Source of the DNA: Nitrospirillum amazonense
GTDB lineage: Bacteria > Pseudomonadota > Alphaproteobacteria > Azospirillales > Azospirillaceae
Direction: 5' to 3'
DNA: 64,000 nucleotides
NCBI RefSeq assembly: GCF_007828045.1
Contig: NZ_VITN01000005.1
Location: 270,510 to 334,509, forward strand
The notes under the pieces were generated by a model. It was not told the DNA's origin. It did not search any database and worked only from the letters and a program-made list of their open reading frames with translations. Positions 35,163 to 43,652 of the stretch are shown in pieces; position 1 is the first letter of the stretch, and the number at the start of each line of letters is the position of its first letter. A program made the translations under genes and the position numbers.

Positions 35163-35717
35163 ATGGTCACTGTCCTCAATCGCATCCTATCCCAATCCGC
35201 GTATAGCCATGAAGTCGATGTTCCGATTGAACAAATCGACATCGCCGACTGGCTGTTCACCCTGCCTGAGGCGGAGTACCTGCGGTGTTGCGCGCCCGAT
35301 CATATCGCCGCCGGGGTGACCACCACCGACGATGGCCGGCGCATGTCCATCAATGTCGAGATGATCGGAACCGGCCTGGTGGTGCAGCACTATGTGGCCG
35401 AGGAGGCGGGCAAGACTTACTGCCGCATGAACTCGATCTCGGACGTTTTCACCGCCAACGGACGTACCCAAGTGAACGTGGTCTGGGAATTGATGGCCGA
35501 AGCGATTGAAGGTAATCGCACCCGGTATACCAACCGCGTGACCGCTCACCCGACCGATGCCTTCATGGATTTCCTGGCCAAGCATGGCATCGCCTATGAG
35601 GAGGCTGCCGCAGCGCGCCAAGCTGCCGGCGGCGACCACAACCGCCGCGAAACTCCCTTGTTCGCCGAGAGCATCGCCCGTCGTGCCCTGGCCAATGCCA
35701 ATGGGGCGGTATCGTGA
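35163..35717 (+). CDS. Conserved protein of unknown function, possibly SRPBCC-like
   Basis: A 184-residue cytoplasmic-looking protein with no signal peptide. 'DIADWLFTLPEAEYLRCC' and 'HIAAGVTTTDDGRRMSINVE' precede a beta-rich middle ('TGLVVQHYVAEEAGKTYCRM', 'TQVNVVWELM', 'NRTRYTNRVTAHPTDAFMDF') that resembles START/SRPBCC barrels; this is a guess from pattern. CAGGAG precedes ATG 35163. Its stop overlaps the GTG of the next gene by 4 nt (GTGA), so it is coupled to the oxidoreductase. It is divergent from the LysR gene. Confidence 0.75.
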   Translation: MVTVLNRILSQSAYSHEVDVPIEQIDIADWLFTLPEAEYLRCCAPDHIAAGVTTTDDGRRMSINVEMIGTGLVVQHYVAEEAGKTYCRMNSISDVFTANGRTQVNVVWELMAEAIEGNRTRYTNRVTAHPTDAFMDFLAKHGIAYEEAAAARQAAGGDHNRRETPLFAESIARRALANANGAVS

Positions 35718-36703
35718 GAGCCATCGCCTATGACCGCTTCGGCCCGCCGGAGGTGCTGCGGCTGGTTGAAGCGCCCGCGCCGCGGCCGCGCCCCAATGAT
35801 TTGCTGGTTCGGGTCGCCGCAGCGGGGGTCAACCGGGCCGATCTGATGCAACGCGCCGGCTTCTACGGCAACCAGGCCTTCGGCGACAGTCACTTGCTGG
35901 GTCTTGAGCTCGCTGGCGAGGTCATCGAGGTCGGCCCCGGCATCACGGATATGCGGGTCGGGGATCGGGTGATGGCCATCGTCGGCGGCGGGGCCTATGC
36001 CGAGATCGCCCGGGTTGATCGCGGCATGGCTGTGCGGGTGCCGGATGGGCTGTCGCTGATCCAGGCAGCCGGGGTCATGGAGGCCTTCACCACCGCCTGG
36101 GAGGCAGTGGTGAACCTGGCCCGAGTCCAGCCTGGGCAGCAGGTGTTGATCCACGCGGCGGCTGGCGGCATCGGTTCAGCCGCCGTACAGATCGCCCGAT
36201 CCCTAGGTGCCATCGTCTATGCCACGGCGTCGGCCCAGCGGGCGGCGGACGTGCGTGACCTGGGAGCCGCAGCCGTGATCGATTATCACGGCGCGGATTT
36301 CGAGGCGGAGGTTTCCCACCTCACGCAATCGGCGGGAGTGGCCGCGGTGATCGATTTCATCGGCGGCAACTATCTGGCACGGAACCTTAGAAGTCTGGCA
36401 CGCGGTGGCACGCTGGTTCAGGTCGGTATCATGAGTGGCGACGCCGACACATCGATCCCACTCGATCTGGTGCTGCACAACCATCTCCGCCTCTTTGGAA
36501 CGGTGATGAAATCACGGACGCCCGAGGAGAAGAGCGCCATGGTCGGCCGCTTCGCGGCAGGCGCCCTACCCCGCCTGGCAAGGAGGGAGATAAGGCCGGT
36601 CATCGACCGGATCTTGCCACTTGAGCGTGCCGCCGAGGCGCATCAAAAGATGGAAAGCGGCGGCGGCTTCGGAAAGATCATCCTTGCGGTCGGGGAAGGG
36701 TGA
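35714..36703 (+). CDS. NADPH:quinone oxidoreductase-like medium-chain dehydrogenase
   Basis: A 329-residue enzyme of the zinc-independent quinone oxidoreductase branch (QOR/PIG3-like). The N-terminal GroES-like domain has 'RVAAAGVNRADLMQRAGFY' and 'GLELAGEVIEVGPGI'. The Rossmann domain has 'VLIHAAAGGIGSAAVQIARS', and 'GGTLVQVGIM' follows. No catalytic or structural zinc cysteines are visible, consistent with the family. The start is GTG 35714, overlapping the upstream stop. Substrate unknown; LysR control suggests an inducible detoxification or quinone reduction role. Confidence 0.88.
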   Translation: MRAIAYDRFGPPEVLRLVEAPAPRPRPNDLLVRVAAAGVNRADLMQRAGFYGNQAFGDSHLLGLELAGEVIEVGPGITDMRVGDRVMAIVGGGAYAEIARVDRGMAVRVPDGLSLIQAAGVMEAFTTAWEAVVNLARVQPGQQVLIHAAAGGIGSAAVQIARSLGAIVYATASAQRAADVRDLGAAAVIDYHGADFEAEVSHLTQSAGVAAVIDFIGGNYLARNLRSLARGGTLVQVGIMSGDADTSIPLDLVLHNHLRLFGTVMKSRTPEEKSAMVGRFAAGALPRLARREIRPVIDRILPLERAAEAHQKMESGGGFGKIILAVGEG

Positions 36704-36825
36704 CAGCTCGATCATACGGCAGCCGATCCGCCCTCAAAACGCCATGGTTCCGCCCCACGGCCGCCGCCGTCGGCGCGCATCCCTCGGCACGGATGGGACG
36801 CGCATAGGATGCGGAAGGGGGCGCC

Positions 36826-37260
36826 ATGGCAAAGCGATGGTGGTGCGTGGGCGGGGCGTTGCTGGGACTGTCGGCCTGCACGACACCGGAACCGGGGCTG
36901 ATCCCGCCGGCACCACCACCCCTGACGGCGCAAACCTTCGCGGGCCAGGCCGGAAGCGCGCGGGGCAACTACCCCGGCTTCCAGATCGACGAAACTTTTA
37001 TGCCCCGCCCTCCCCTCACCGGCCCCTGCGCGGTGTTCGTGTGGGACCGGCCCCTGCCCGGGGGCTGGGCCTTGCGGGCCAAGTCCGCCTCCTGCCCCGA
37101 TCCGGGCAAGCCCGGTTTCCAGTTGCCCATGGATTTGGGGCAGAGCTTCCTTCCGCTATCCGACAGCACGCTGGCCCATGGCTGGGACATGCCGCCGGAG
37201 CCCGACCGGCCGCCCACGGCGCCCGGCGCCCGCCTCCCCAAGGTGGACAGGGGGCCGTGA
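36826..37260 (+). CDS. Small predicted lipoprotein
   Basis: A 144-residue protein starting MAKRWWCVGGALLGLSACTT; the lipobox LSAC predicts lipidation at Cys18. The mature part is Pro-rich with two cysteines ('GPCAVFVWDRPLPGGWALRA' and 'SASCPD') and no recognised domain. GGAAGGGGG precedes the ATG. It stands alone, convergent with the binding-protein gene whose stop is 5 nt beyond its own. Function unknown. Confidence 0.72.
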   Translation: MAKRWWCVGGALLGLSACTTPEPGLIPPAPPPLTAQTFAGQAGSARGNYPGFQIDETFMPRPPLTGPCAVFVWDRPLPGGWALRAKSASCPDPGKPGFQLPMDLGQSFLPLSDSTLAHGWDMPPEPDRPPTAPGARLPKVDRGP

Positions 37261-37265
37261 CCGCC

Positions 37266-39014
37266 TCACGGCGTGAGATCCAGGAAGCGGGTGGGCGACA
37301 GATCCAGCGGGTTGGGGACCCAGCCGGTGACGCGGGGTGACACCAGGCGCCGCATGGTCTTGTGGAACAGGGGGATGACGGGCGTGTCGTCCATCATCAG
37401 CCGCTCCGCCCGGCGCAGCAGGCCGGCGCGGCGGCCGGGGTCGGGCTCGCCGTTCGCCTCCTCCATCAGGGCGTCGAACAGCGGGTTGCGGTAGCTGGCG
37501 TAGTTCTCCTGCCCGGCATCGCCGCGCATCAGCGCCAGGAAGCTGTTGGCGTCGGCGTAATCGCCGATCCAGGAAGCGAAGACCACGTCCTTGAAGGTCT
37601 TCGCGTTCGACTGGGCGGCCACGATGCGGAAGTCCTGGGCATCCAAGCGCACCTCCACCCCCAGCACGTCATGCCATTGCCGGGCCACCGCCACGGCCAC
37701 GGCCTGCCAGTTGGCGCCCGTGGGGAACAGGAGGGAAATGGGCGGCAGCGTCCTGCCTCCCGGGCCGCCTCCCGGACCGCCCCCCGGACCGCCCCCCGGA
37801 CCGCCCCCCGGACCGCCTTTGGAACCGGCACCGGGACCGTAACCGGCCTCCACCAGCAAGGCACGCGCATGCCGCTCGCGCTCGGCCTGCGGCTGGTCGC
37901 GCCAGGCGGGCCAGCCCGGCTCATAGCCGGTGATGCCCGGGCCGGGCGCCAGGCGCGGCACGTAGCTGTAGGCCGGCTGCTCCCCACCCAGCACGCGGGT
38001 GGCCAGCGCCTCACGATCGACCGCCAGGGTCAGTGCCTCGCGCAAGGCCGGTGAGGACTTCCACGGCTCATTGCGCAGGTTGAAGCTGATGAAATAGGTG
38101 TCGTAGGTGTCGCCGCTGACGAACGCCTCCTTCAGCGCCGACCGCGCCCACGCCACCTGGTCTATGGGTAGTTCGTAGGTGGTCTGCACCTGGCCGTCGC
38201 GGAACAGCCGCATCTCCGCCGCGCGATCCTCCAGGGGCAGGTCCCGCACCACGGCGATGGGAACCTTGGCCTGGTCGTAATAGGCGGGGTTGCGCACCAG
38301 GGTCAGGTGGTCGCGCGGCACGTTTTCCGCCAGCACGTAGGCGCCGCTGGAAACGTAGTGGCCGGGCTCCGTGAAGGCGTCGCCATGGGCCTGCACGCTG
38401 GCCTTCTGCACGGCGAACAGGGCCTGGTGCTGCAGCATGGCCAGGAAATAGGCCGTGGGCCGCACCAGTTCCACCTGGAAGGTGGTGGCGTCCAACGCGG
38501 TCACGCCCAGGCGGTTGACGTCCTTGATCGTCCCCTTGGTGATGGCCTCGCCATTCACCACGATCCACATGTAATAGGCGTAGGGCGCCGCCGTGCGCGG
38601 ATCCGCCAGGCGGCGCCAGGAGAAGACGAAATCATCCGCAGTGACGGGCGTGCCGTCCGACCATTTGGCGTCCGCCCGCAGTTTGAAGGTGTAGATGCGC
38701 CCATCGGGGGAAATGGTCCAGCTCTCCGCCAGGGCCGGTCGGGCGCCGCCCCGTCCATCGGGGGCCAGCAACCCCTCCAGCAGGTCGTCGATCACCAGGC
38801 TTTCGGAGGAAAGGTCGGCGCGCTGCGGGTCCAACGTCACCGTCGCGCCGCCGATAGAGCGCACCAGCGTCTTGGCCGCCACCGCGCCGGACGGGGCCGC
38901 GTGGGCCACCGCATGCCACAAGGGGCCGATCAGCCCGGCGCAGCCGGCCAACAGCGCCAAGCGGGATGCCCAGACGCGGCAGCGCCCGGCCCGGCAATGC
39001 GACGATCCCCCCAT
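37266..39014 (-). CDS. Oligopeptide ABC transporter substrate-binding protein (family 5)
   Basis: A periplasmic OppA-like solute-binding protein of 582 residues. The signal peptide ends near 'GPLWHAVAHA'. Family signatures include 'LDPQRADLSSESLVIDDLLE', 'GLLAPDGRGGARPALAESW', 'YTFKLRADAKWSDGTPVTAD' and 'DFVFSWRRLADP'. In the second lobe a run of GGGP units (about five 12-bp repeats, 37755-37818) is inserted before 'ISLLFPTGANWQ'. No ABC permease or ATPase gene is adjacent, so it is an orphan binding protein. An in-frame GTG at 39020 is a slightly longer alternative start. Confidence 0.9.
   Translation of the reverse strand: MGGSSHCRAGRCRVWASRLALLAGCAGLIGPLWHAVAHAAPSGAVAAKTLVRSIGGATVTLDPQRADLSSESLVIDDLLEGLLAPDGRGGARPALAESWTISPDGRIYTFKLRADAKWSDGTPVTADDFVFSWRRLADPRTAAPYAYYMWIVVNGEAITKGTIKDVNRLGVTALDATTFQVELVRPTAYFLAMLQHQALFAVQKASVQAHGDAFTEPGHYVSSGAYVLAENVPRDHLTLVRNPAYYDQAKVPIAVVRDLPLEDRAAEMRLFRDGQVQTTYELPIDQVAWARSALKEAFVSGDTYDTYFISFNLRNEPWKSSPALREALTLAVDREALATRVLGGEQPAYSYVPRLAPGPGITGYEPGWPAWRDQPQAERERHARALLVEAGYGPGAGSKGGPGGGPGGGPGGGPGGGPGGRTLPPISLLFPTGANWQAVAVAVARQWHDVLGVEVRLDAQDFRIVAAQSNAKTFKDVVFASWIGDYADANSFLALMRGDAGQENYASYRNPLFDALMEEANGEPDPGRRAGLLRRAERLMMDDTPVIPLFHKTMRRLVSPRVTGWVPNPLDLSPTRFLDLTP
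37755..37818. repeat. 12-bp tandem repeat inside the OppA-like gene
   Basis: Units close to ggaccgcccccc occur about five times; they encode GGGP on the minus strand. The outer units are slightly diverged (cctcccgggccg at one end, gcctttggaacc at the other). Copy number could vary by slippage without breaking the frame, since the unit is a multiple of three. Confidence 0.75.
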
Positions 39015-39109
39015 ATGCACGGCCCCCCAAAGCCCCAGCCCCAGTCCCTCCGGACCCGGGCCCCATCACGGTAGTGGCGTGCCCCCGCCGGGGCAAGCGC
39101 CAGCTGCCG

Positions 39110-40987
39110 TCAGCGAGCGGTGGACGCCGGGCCGATGGGCGCCAAGTCCACGGGCGCCGTCGGCGGGGCCGCGGCGGGCGGCTGGGGCGCCACCTTGGGC
39201 AGGCGCAGGAAAAAGCGCGTGCCCCGGCCGGGCGCGCTGTCCACCTCGATGCGGCCGCCCAGGGTGCGGGTCACCAGGTTGAACACGATGTTGAGGCCCA
39301 GGCCCGTGCTGCCGGCCCCACGCCGGGTGGTGAAGAAGGGATCGAAGATGCGGGGCAGGGCGTCGGCCGGGATGCCCTTGCCGTCATCGGCGAACAGGAT
39401 CTCAACATGCTCCACCGGCGCCCGGCCGGCGGCGGGCGCCGGCGACGGTAGGGGGGAGACGGTGATGCTCAGGCGCCCCGCCTGCCCCGGGGCGTAGGCA
39501 TGCAGCGTGGCGTTGACGATCAGGTTGGTCAGAACCTGGCTGAGCGCGCCGGGATAGGTGTCCAGCACCAGACCGGCCGGGCAGTCTATGGTCAGCACAT
39601 GGCCTGGCCGCTTCCACTGCGGACCCAGGCTGATGGCGATTTCCTCCAGGTAAGGCTTCAGCGACAGCACCCGGCGTTCGTCGCTGGTCTGGTCGACGGC
39701 GATGTTCTTGAAGCTCTGCACCAGGCGCGAGGCGCGCCCCGCGTTGACGGTCATCAGGTTGGCCGTCTCTTCCACCAGATCCAGGAAATCCATCAGCGCC
39801 GTCCGGCGCGGCGGACCATTGGCAAGATCGTCGCGGAATTCCCGCAGGCGGTCGGCCAGGAAGGTGGCGGCGGTATAGCTGATGCCCACCGGCGTGTTCA
39901 GCTCGTGCGCCACCCCGGCCACCAGTTCGCCCAGCGAGGCCAGCTTTTCCGCCTGCACCAGGCTTTCCTGGGTATCGCGCAATTCCTGCAACGCCCGCGC
40001 GGTCTCGGCATGGGCCCGCGCTGTTTCCTCCTCATGGCGGTAGCGTTCGGTGACGTCGTTGTAGATCGACACCCAGCCCAGTCCCGGCATGCGGTTGCGG
40101 CGGAACTCGACGATGCGCCCATCCTCGCCGCCGATGTGGATGGTGCCGCTGCCCTCCGCCCGCTCCCCATCCGGCCGGCCCTCGGCCCGATAGCGCAGCA
40201 GCTGCCACTGCACCAGCAACTCCCGCTCCTCGTCGCTGGGGGTCAGCTGCTGCGGGCGGGCGGCCTGCAGGGCCAGCAGCCGGCCCAGCCACGGCACGGC
40301 GGCGACCGCCTGGGCATCGAACTGCGCGGGGTCCAGCCGGATGGCATCGTAATCACCCCGGCGGGACTGCCAGCGGGCAAGGTCCGGCATGTTGGGATAG
40401 GCGCGAATGATCTCATCCGTGGCGCCGCCGATGGCCGGCCAGTTGCGACTCCACACCACGAAATTGAAGCGCTCATCCATTACCATGAAGCCGCCCGGCA
40501 CCGCCTCCATGGCGGCGCTGAGGATGGCGGACTTGCGCCGCAACTCCTCCTCCACCGCGCGGCGGTCGGTGATGTCGCTGTAGCTCAGCACGATGCCGCC
40601 GCCGGGGATGCGTTCCTCCACCGCCCGGTACCAGCGATCACCGATCAGCCCCTCGCGGGCGATGCCGCGCTGGGAAAGGCGGCGGGCGATGTAGGCTTCC
40701 GGGTCCGCTTCCGCCTGGGGCACCTGGCCGGCGGCAATGGAATGGCGCAGCAGATCCTCGAACCGCCACCCCAGGATGACGCCCGGCGCCGGCGAGCGGG
40801 GGAACATTTCATGATAGCGGTCGTTGGCGAACACCACGCGGTCGTCGGGCCCGAAGACGACGATGGCTTGGGAAAAGCGCTGCAGCACGGCGTAGAGCTG
40901 GGCCGCCATGGCCGGCGACGGTTCGGGTGCCGCCGGGCCCTGGGCCCGCGGGGCCTTGGACGGGTCAGTGTCGCCGTGCGCTGTCAT
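39110..40987 (-). CDS. PAS-domain sensor histidine kinase
   Basis: A soluble histidine kinase of 625 residues with no membrane helix. Two PAS-like domains precede the kinase: one around residues 30-150 ('VVFGPDDRVVFANDRYHEMF', then 'DITDRRAVEEELRRK'), the other around 155-320 ('VPGGFMVMDERFNFVVWSRN', then 'YNDVTERYRHEEET'). A coiled coil leads to the H box 'GELVAGVAHELNTPVG'. The catalytic domain has an N box 'NLIVNATLHAY', G1 'FADDGKGIP', 'IFDPFFTTRRGAGSTGLGL' and a final G box. The C-terminal tail is Pro/Ala-rich. No response regulator gene is adjacent, so it is an orphan kinase. Confidence 0.9.
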   Translation of the reverse strand: MTAHGDTDPSKAPRAQGPAAPEPSPAMAAQLYAVLQRFSQAIVVFGPDDRVVFANDRYHEMFPRSPAPGVILGWRFEDLLRHSIAAGQVPQAEADPEAYIARRLSQRGIAREGLIGDRWYRAVEERIPGGGIVLSYSDITDRRAVEEELRRKSAILSAAMEAVPGGFMVMDERFNFVVWSRNWPAIGGATDEIIRAYPNMPDLARWQSRRGDYDAIRLDPAQFDAQAVAAVPWLGRLLALQAARPQQLTPSDEERELLVQWQLLRYRAEGRPDGERAEGSGTIHIGGEDGRIVEFRRNRMPGLGWVSIYNDVTERYRHEEETARAHAETARALQELRDTQESLVQAEKLASLGELVAGVAHELNTPVGISYTAATFLADRLREFRDDLANGPPRRTALMDFLDLVEETANLMTVNAGRASRLVQSFKNIAVDQTSDERRVLSLKPYLEEIAISLGPQWKRPGHVLTIDCPAGLVLDTYPGALSQVLTNLIVNATLHAYAPGQAGRLSITVSPLPSPAPAAGRAPVEHVEILFADDGKGIPADALPRIFDPFFTTRRGAGSTGLGLNIVFNLVTRTLGGRIEVDSAPGRGTRFFLRLPKVAPQPPAAAPPTAPVDLAPIGPASTAR

Positions 40988-41362
40988 GCCGTCCCTGATG
41001 CCTCCCGCTGTTTCCCGGGTATGGGGTCAGACTATCCGTTGAGAATAAGCAATTGCAATAAGACTTACTCTTTTTACGTGCATCGGCCGAAAGGCGCGGC
41101 ACGGGCTTGCATAGGGTAGCCTGCACCAGACGCGACGCGGGGGCCAGGGCGACGCACATTGAACCTTGTTGCGCCCGCCCCACGCATGTTCTACCTCTCG
41201 CGCTGTCGTCCGGCGGCTATCCGGATGACGTAGGTTTCGCCGACGTTCGCGGGTGCTATACCCCTGGGCGATATCAGGCTATACGTGCCCCCGTGCCGCC
41301 CCGCTGGAGGCTGCCCCGACCCGGGCGCCTGGGGAACCGGGTTTTCAAGGAGAGTGCGAGCA
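40988..41362. other. Intergenic region between kinase and fdxA
   Basis: No coding frame is convincing here. An AT-rich patch at 41038-41066 (ttgagaataagcaattgcaa and onward) contains the palindrome gcaattgc and loosely resembles Fur-type sites. It is about 50 nt upstream of the kinase start. The rest is G/C-rich with nothing recognised apart from the AAGGAG before fdxA. Confidence 0.3.
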
Positions 41363-41701
41363 ATGCCGTATGTCGTGACCGAGCAGTGCATCAAGTGCAA
41401 GTACACCGACTGCGTGGAAGTCTGCCCTGTGGACTGCTTCTACGAGGGCGACAACATGCTGGTCATCCACCCCGACGAATGCATCGACTGCGGCGTCTGC
41501 GAGCCGGAATGCCCGGCCGAGGCCATCCTGCCGGACACAGACGGTCGCGCCGAGGAGTGGCTGGAGATGAACCGCCAGTACGCCGCCGCCTGGCCGAACC
41601 TGAACCGCAAGAAGGCGGCGCCCGCCGACGCCGACGCTTTCAAGGGCGTGCCGGACAAGTTCAAGACCTATTTCAGCGACAAGCCGGGCAGCGGCAACTG
41701 A
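41363..41701 (+). CDS. fdxA: Ferredoxin FdxA, 7Fe-8S type
   Basis: A 112-residue ferredoxin carrying one [3Fe-4S] and one [4Fe-4S] cluster. Cysteines lie in '[18 protein letters not shown]' and '[12 protein letters not shown]'. The N-terminal '[16 protein letters not shown]' and the C-terminal extension after the clusters are typical of the Azotobacter-type FdxA. The frame is open upstream, but ATG 41363 with AAGGAGAG gives the family start. A terminator follows directly, so it is monocistronic. The proximity to carD is common in alphaproteobacteria. Confidence 0.96.
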   Translation: MPYVVTEQCIKCKYTDCVEVCPVDCFYEGDNMLVIHPDECIDCGVCEPECPAEAILPDTDGRAEEWLEMNRQYAAAWPNLNRKKAAPADADAFKGVPDKFKTYFSDKPGSGN

Positions 41702-41713
41702 GATTGGCATGAG

Positions 41714-41746
41714 GCGCCGCCGTCCCCGGGGCGCGCGGCGCTTTTT
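41714..41746 (+). terminator. Rho-independent terminator after fdxA
   Basis: GCGCCGC (41714-41720) pairs with GCGGCGC (41735-41741), followed by TTTTTCTT. The stem is 7 bp and has further G/C in the loop. Confidence 0.85.
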
Positions 41747-42088
41747 CTTACTCTTTCGGCCGGCCTGCCTAAATCTTCGGCGGCCCTTGCCCAAGACATG
41801 CGCGATTCGCATGTCCGACATCCTGGCCCATGCCAGGAACTTAAGTCGAACACGGTCTTGTCGATCTGTCATCGCACCGTCATATCGAGTATAGTCCTGG
41901 ACGCGAGGATCGGCACGCCGTTCGCGAATGCTTAAGTGCGTGCCACGTTCCCCCAGCGCCTTCGTGCTGTTCGTCCCTTGTCGCGGCCCCATGCCGGGCC
42001 GACAGCGACCTTTGCATGCCGTCCCGGCGCCCAGGCCCGTCTTCCCCAAGGCGGGACTTTAAAAGCCGAATTGTGAGAGCCGATCCAA
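41747..42088. other. Long leader/promoter region of carD
   Basis: No gene is seen in these 340 nt. A TATAGT at 41890-41895 resembles a -10 box but its -35 partner (tgtcat) is poor. Two ttaag motifs (41841 and 41932) occur. carD probably has an untranslated leader of over 100 nt. Confidence 0.3.
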
Positions 42089-42589
42089 ATGACCGATAAG
42101 CTCGATTTCGTCACTGGTGATTACGTCGTTTACCCGGCCCACGGGGTGGGACGCATCGTGGCCATCGAAAAGCACGCCATCGCCGATATGGAGGTGGTGC
42201 TGTACGCCATCACCTTCGAGAAGGAGCGGATGACGCTGAAGGTGCCGGTGATGAAGGCCAAGAACGCCGGCCTGCGTCGCCTGTCCAGCAAGGATCGGAT
42301 CAAGGACGCGATGGAGACCCTGCAGGGCCCGTCCAAGATCAAGCGCATCATGTGGAGCCGCCGCGCCCAGGAGTATGAGGCCAAGATCAACTCCGGCGAC
42401 CCCGTGTCCATCGCCGAGGTGGTGCGCGACCTGCACCGCGGCACCGACCAGTCCGACCAGTCCTACAGCGAGCGGCAGATCTACCACGCCGCGCTGGAGC
42501 GTCTGGCCCGTGAGCTGGCCGCCGTCGAGAAGATCGATGAGCGCAAGGCGACCGAGCGGCTGGAGGCCGTGCTGGCCAAGGCGGCCTAA
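42089..42589 (+). CDS. carD: CarD/CdnL family RNA polymerase-binding regulator
   Basis: A 166-residue regulator that binds the RNA polymerase beta subunit and stabilises open complexes, chiefly at rRNA and growth genes. The N-terminal RNAP-interacting domain has 'FVTGDYVVYPAHGVGRIVAI'. A helical DNA-binding domain follows ('RRAQEYEAKINSGDP', 'IAEVVRDLHRG', 'SYSERQIYHAALERLARELA'). Length and composition are typical for alphaproteobacterial CdnL. It is followed by its own terminator. Confidence 0.95.
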   Translation: MTDKLDFVTGDYVVYPAHGVGRIVAIEKHAIADMEVVLYAITFEKERMTLKVPVMKAKNAGLRRLSSKDRIKDAMETLQGPSKIKRIMWSRRAQEYEAKINSGDPVSIAEVVRDLHRGTDQSDQSYSERQIYHAALERLARELAAVEKIDERKATERLEAVLAKAA

Positions 42590-42679
42590 GGGGGCGGCCT
42601 AAGCCATTCGCCGCGAGATCCACCGGTATCCGCCCATTGGGGGTACGGTTCGCTGGCATCACTATACTTAGTGGGAAAA

Positions 42680-42709
42680 GGGGTGATCGGGCTCGATCGC
42701 CCCTTTTTT
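42680..42709 (+). terminator. Rho-independent terminator after carD
   Basis: GGGGTGATCG pairs with CGATCGCCCC around a 4-nt loop (one G-T pair), followed by TTTTTT at 42704-42709. Confidence 0.92.
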
Positions 42710-42767
42710 CATGGGGCGGCGGCGCATACACTGGTCGGCAACTTCCTCTGCCGGTCTGACCCAACGC

Positions 42768-43583
42768 ATGAACGAACAAGAGCGCTTTGTCGTGCTGGGC
42801 CGTCCACGGCGCATCTGGGCCGTGGGGGCGATCCATGGCGACGTCGACCGGCTGGCCGCCCTGCACGACGATATCGGCGCGCGTTTCCAGCCGGGCGACC
42901 GGCTGATCTACCTGGGCAACCTGATCGGCCGCGGCCCCCGCGTGCGGGACACGATGGACGAACTGTTGTCCTTCCGCCGCGCCGTCCTGTCTGTGCGCGG
43001 CGTCATCGTCAGCGACCTGGTCTATCTGCGCGGCGGGCAGGAGGAGATGTGGCAGAAGCTGCTGCAACTGCAGTTCGCCCCCAATCCCGCCGAAGTGCTG
43101 CAGTGGATGATGACCCAGGGCGTGGACGCCACGCTGGCGGCCTATGGCGGCAGCGCCTACCAGGGGGTGGCCGCCGCCCGCGACGGCGCCGTCTCGCTGG
43201 CGCGCTGGACCGGACAGCTGCGCGCCGCCCAGCGCATCGCCCCCGGCCACGACACCCTGTTCGCCGCATTGCGCCGCGCCGCCTATACCGAGCGGCGGCA
43301 GGAGCGGCTGCCCGAACTGCTGTTCGTCAACGCCGGCATCGACACCTCGCGGCCCCTGGCCGCCCAGGGGGACAGCTTCTGGTGGGGCGGCGGCGCCTGG
43401 TCCCGCATCGAGGGCCCCTACGCCGGCTTCGGCCGGGTGGTGCGCGGCTATGATCCCGGCCATGGCGGACTGGCGGCCACGCCCGCCACCGTGACCCTGG
43501 ACGGCGGCTGCGGCTTCAGCGGCACCCTGGCCTGCGGCTGCTTCGGCCCCGATGGCGACCTGCTGGAAGTGGTCGAGGTCTGA
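42768..43583 (+). CDS. Degenerate calcineurin-like metallophosphoesterase, probably inactive
   Basis: A 271-residue protein with the outline of a PPP-type phosphoesterase, but the metal-binding motifs are altered. The DxH motif reads 'GAIHG' (Asp lost, His kept). The GDxxDRG motif reads 'LGNLIGRGP' (both Asp lost). The GNHE motif reads 'GGQEE' (Asn and His lost). Later parts ('ELLFVNAGIDTSRPLA', 'GCGFSGTLACGCFGPDG') keep the fold's pattern of the C-terminal half. It may be a pseudophosphatase with a binding role. ATG 42768 is chosen; an in-frame ATG at 42711 overlaps the carD terminator region and adds unlikely residues. It is followed by moaB. Confidence 0.75.
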   Translation: MNEQERFVVLGRPRRIWAVGAIHGDVDRLAALHDDIGARFQPGDRLIYLGNLIGRGPRVRDTMDELLSFRRAVLSVRGVIVSDLVYLRGGQEEMWQKLLQLQFAPNPAEVLQWMMTQGVDATLAAYGGSAYQGVAAARDGAVSLARWTGQLRAAQRIAPGHDTLFAALRRAAYTERRQERLPELLFVNAGIDTSRPLAAQGDSFWWGGGAWSRIEGPYAGFGRVVRGYDPGHGGLAATPATVTLDGGCGFSGTLACGCFGPDGDLLEVVEV

Positions 43584-43652
43584 CCGTTCCACAGGTTGAC
43601 GGCCGCCGCCCGCCTCCTCATGTAAGGGGCGACCCGAACAGGAGCCTTCCCC

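Noticed and set aside
37755-37818. Possible CRISPR or intergenic satellite
   Set aside because: The repeats are 12 bp, have no spacers and lie in frame inside a coding gene.
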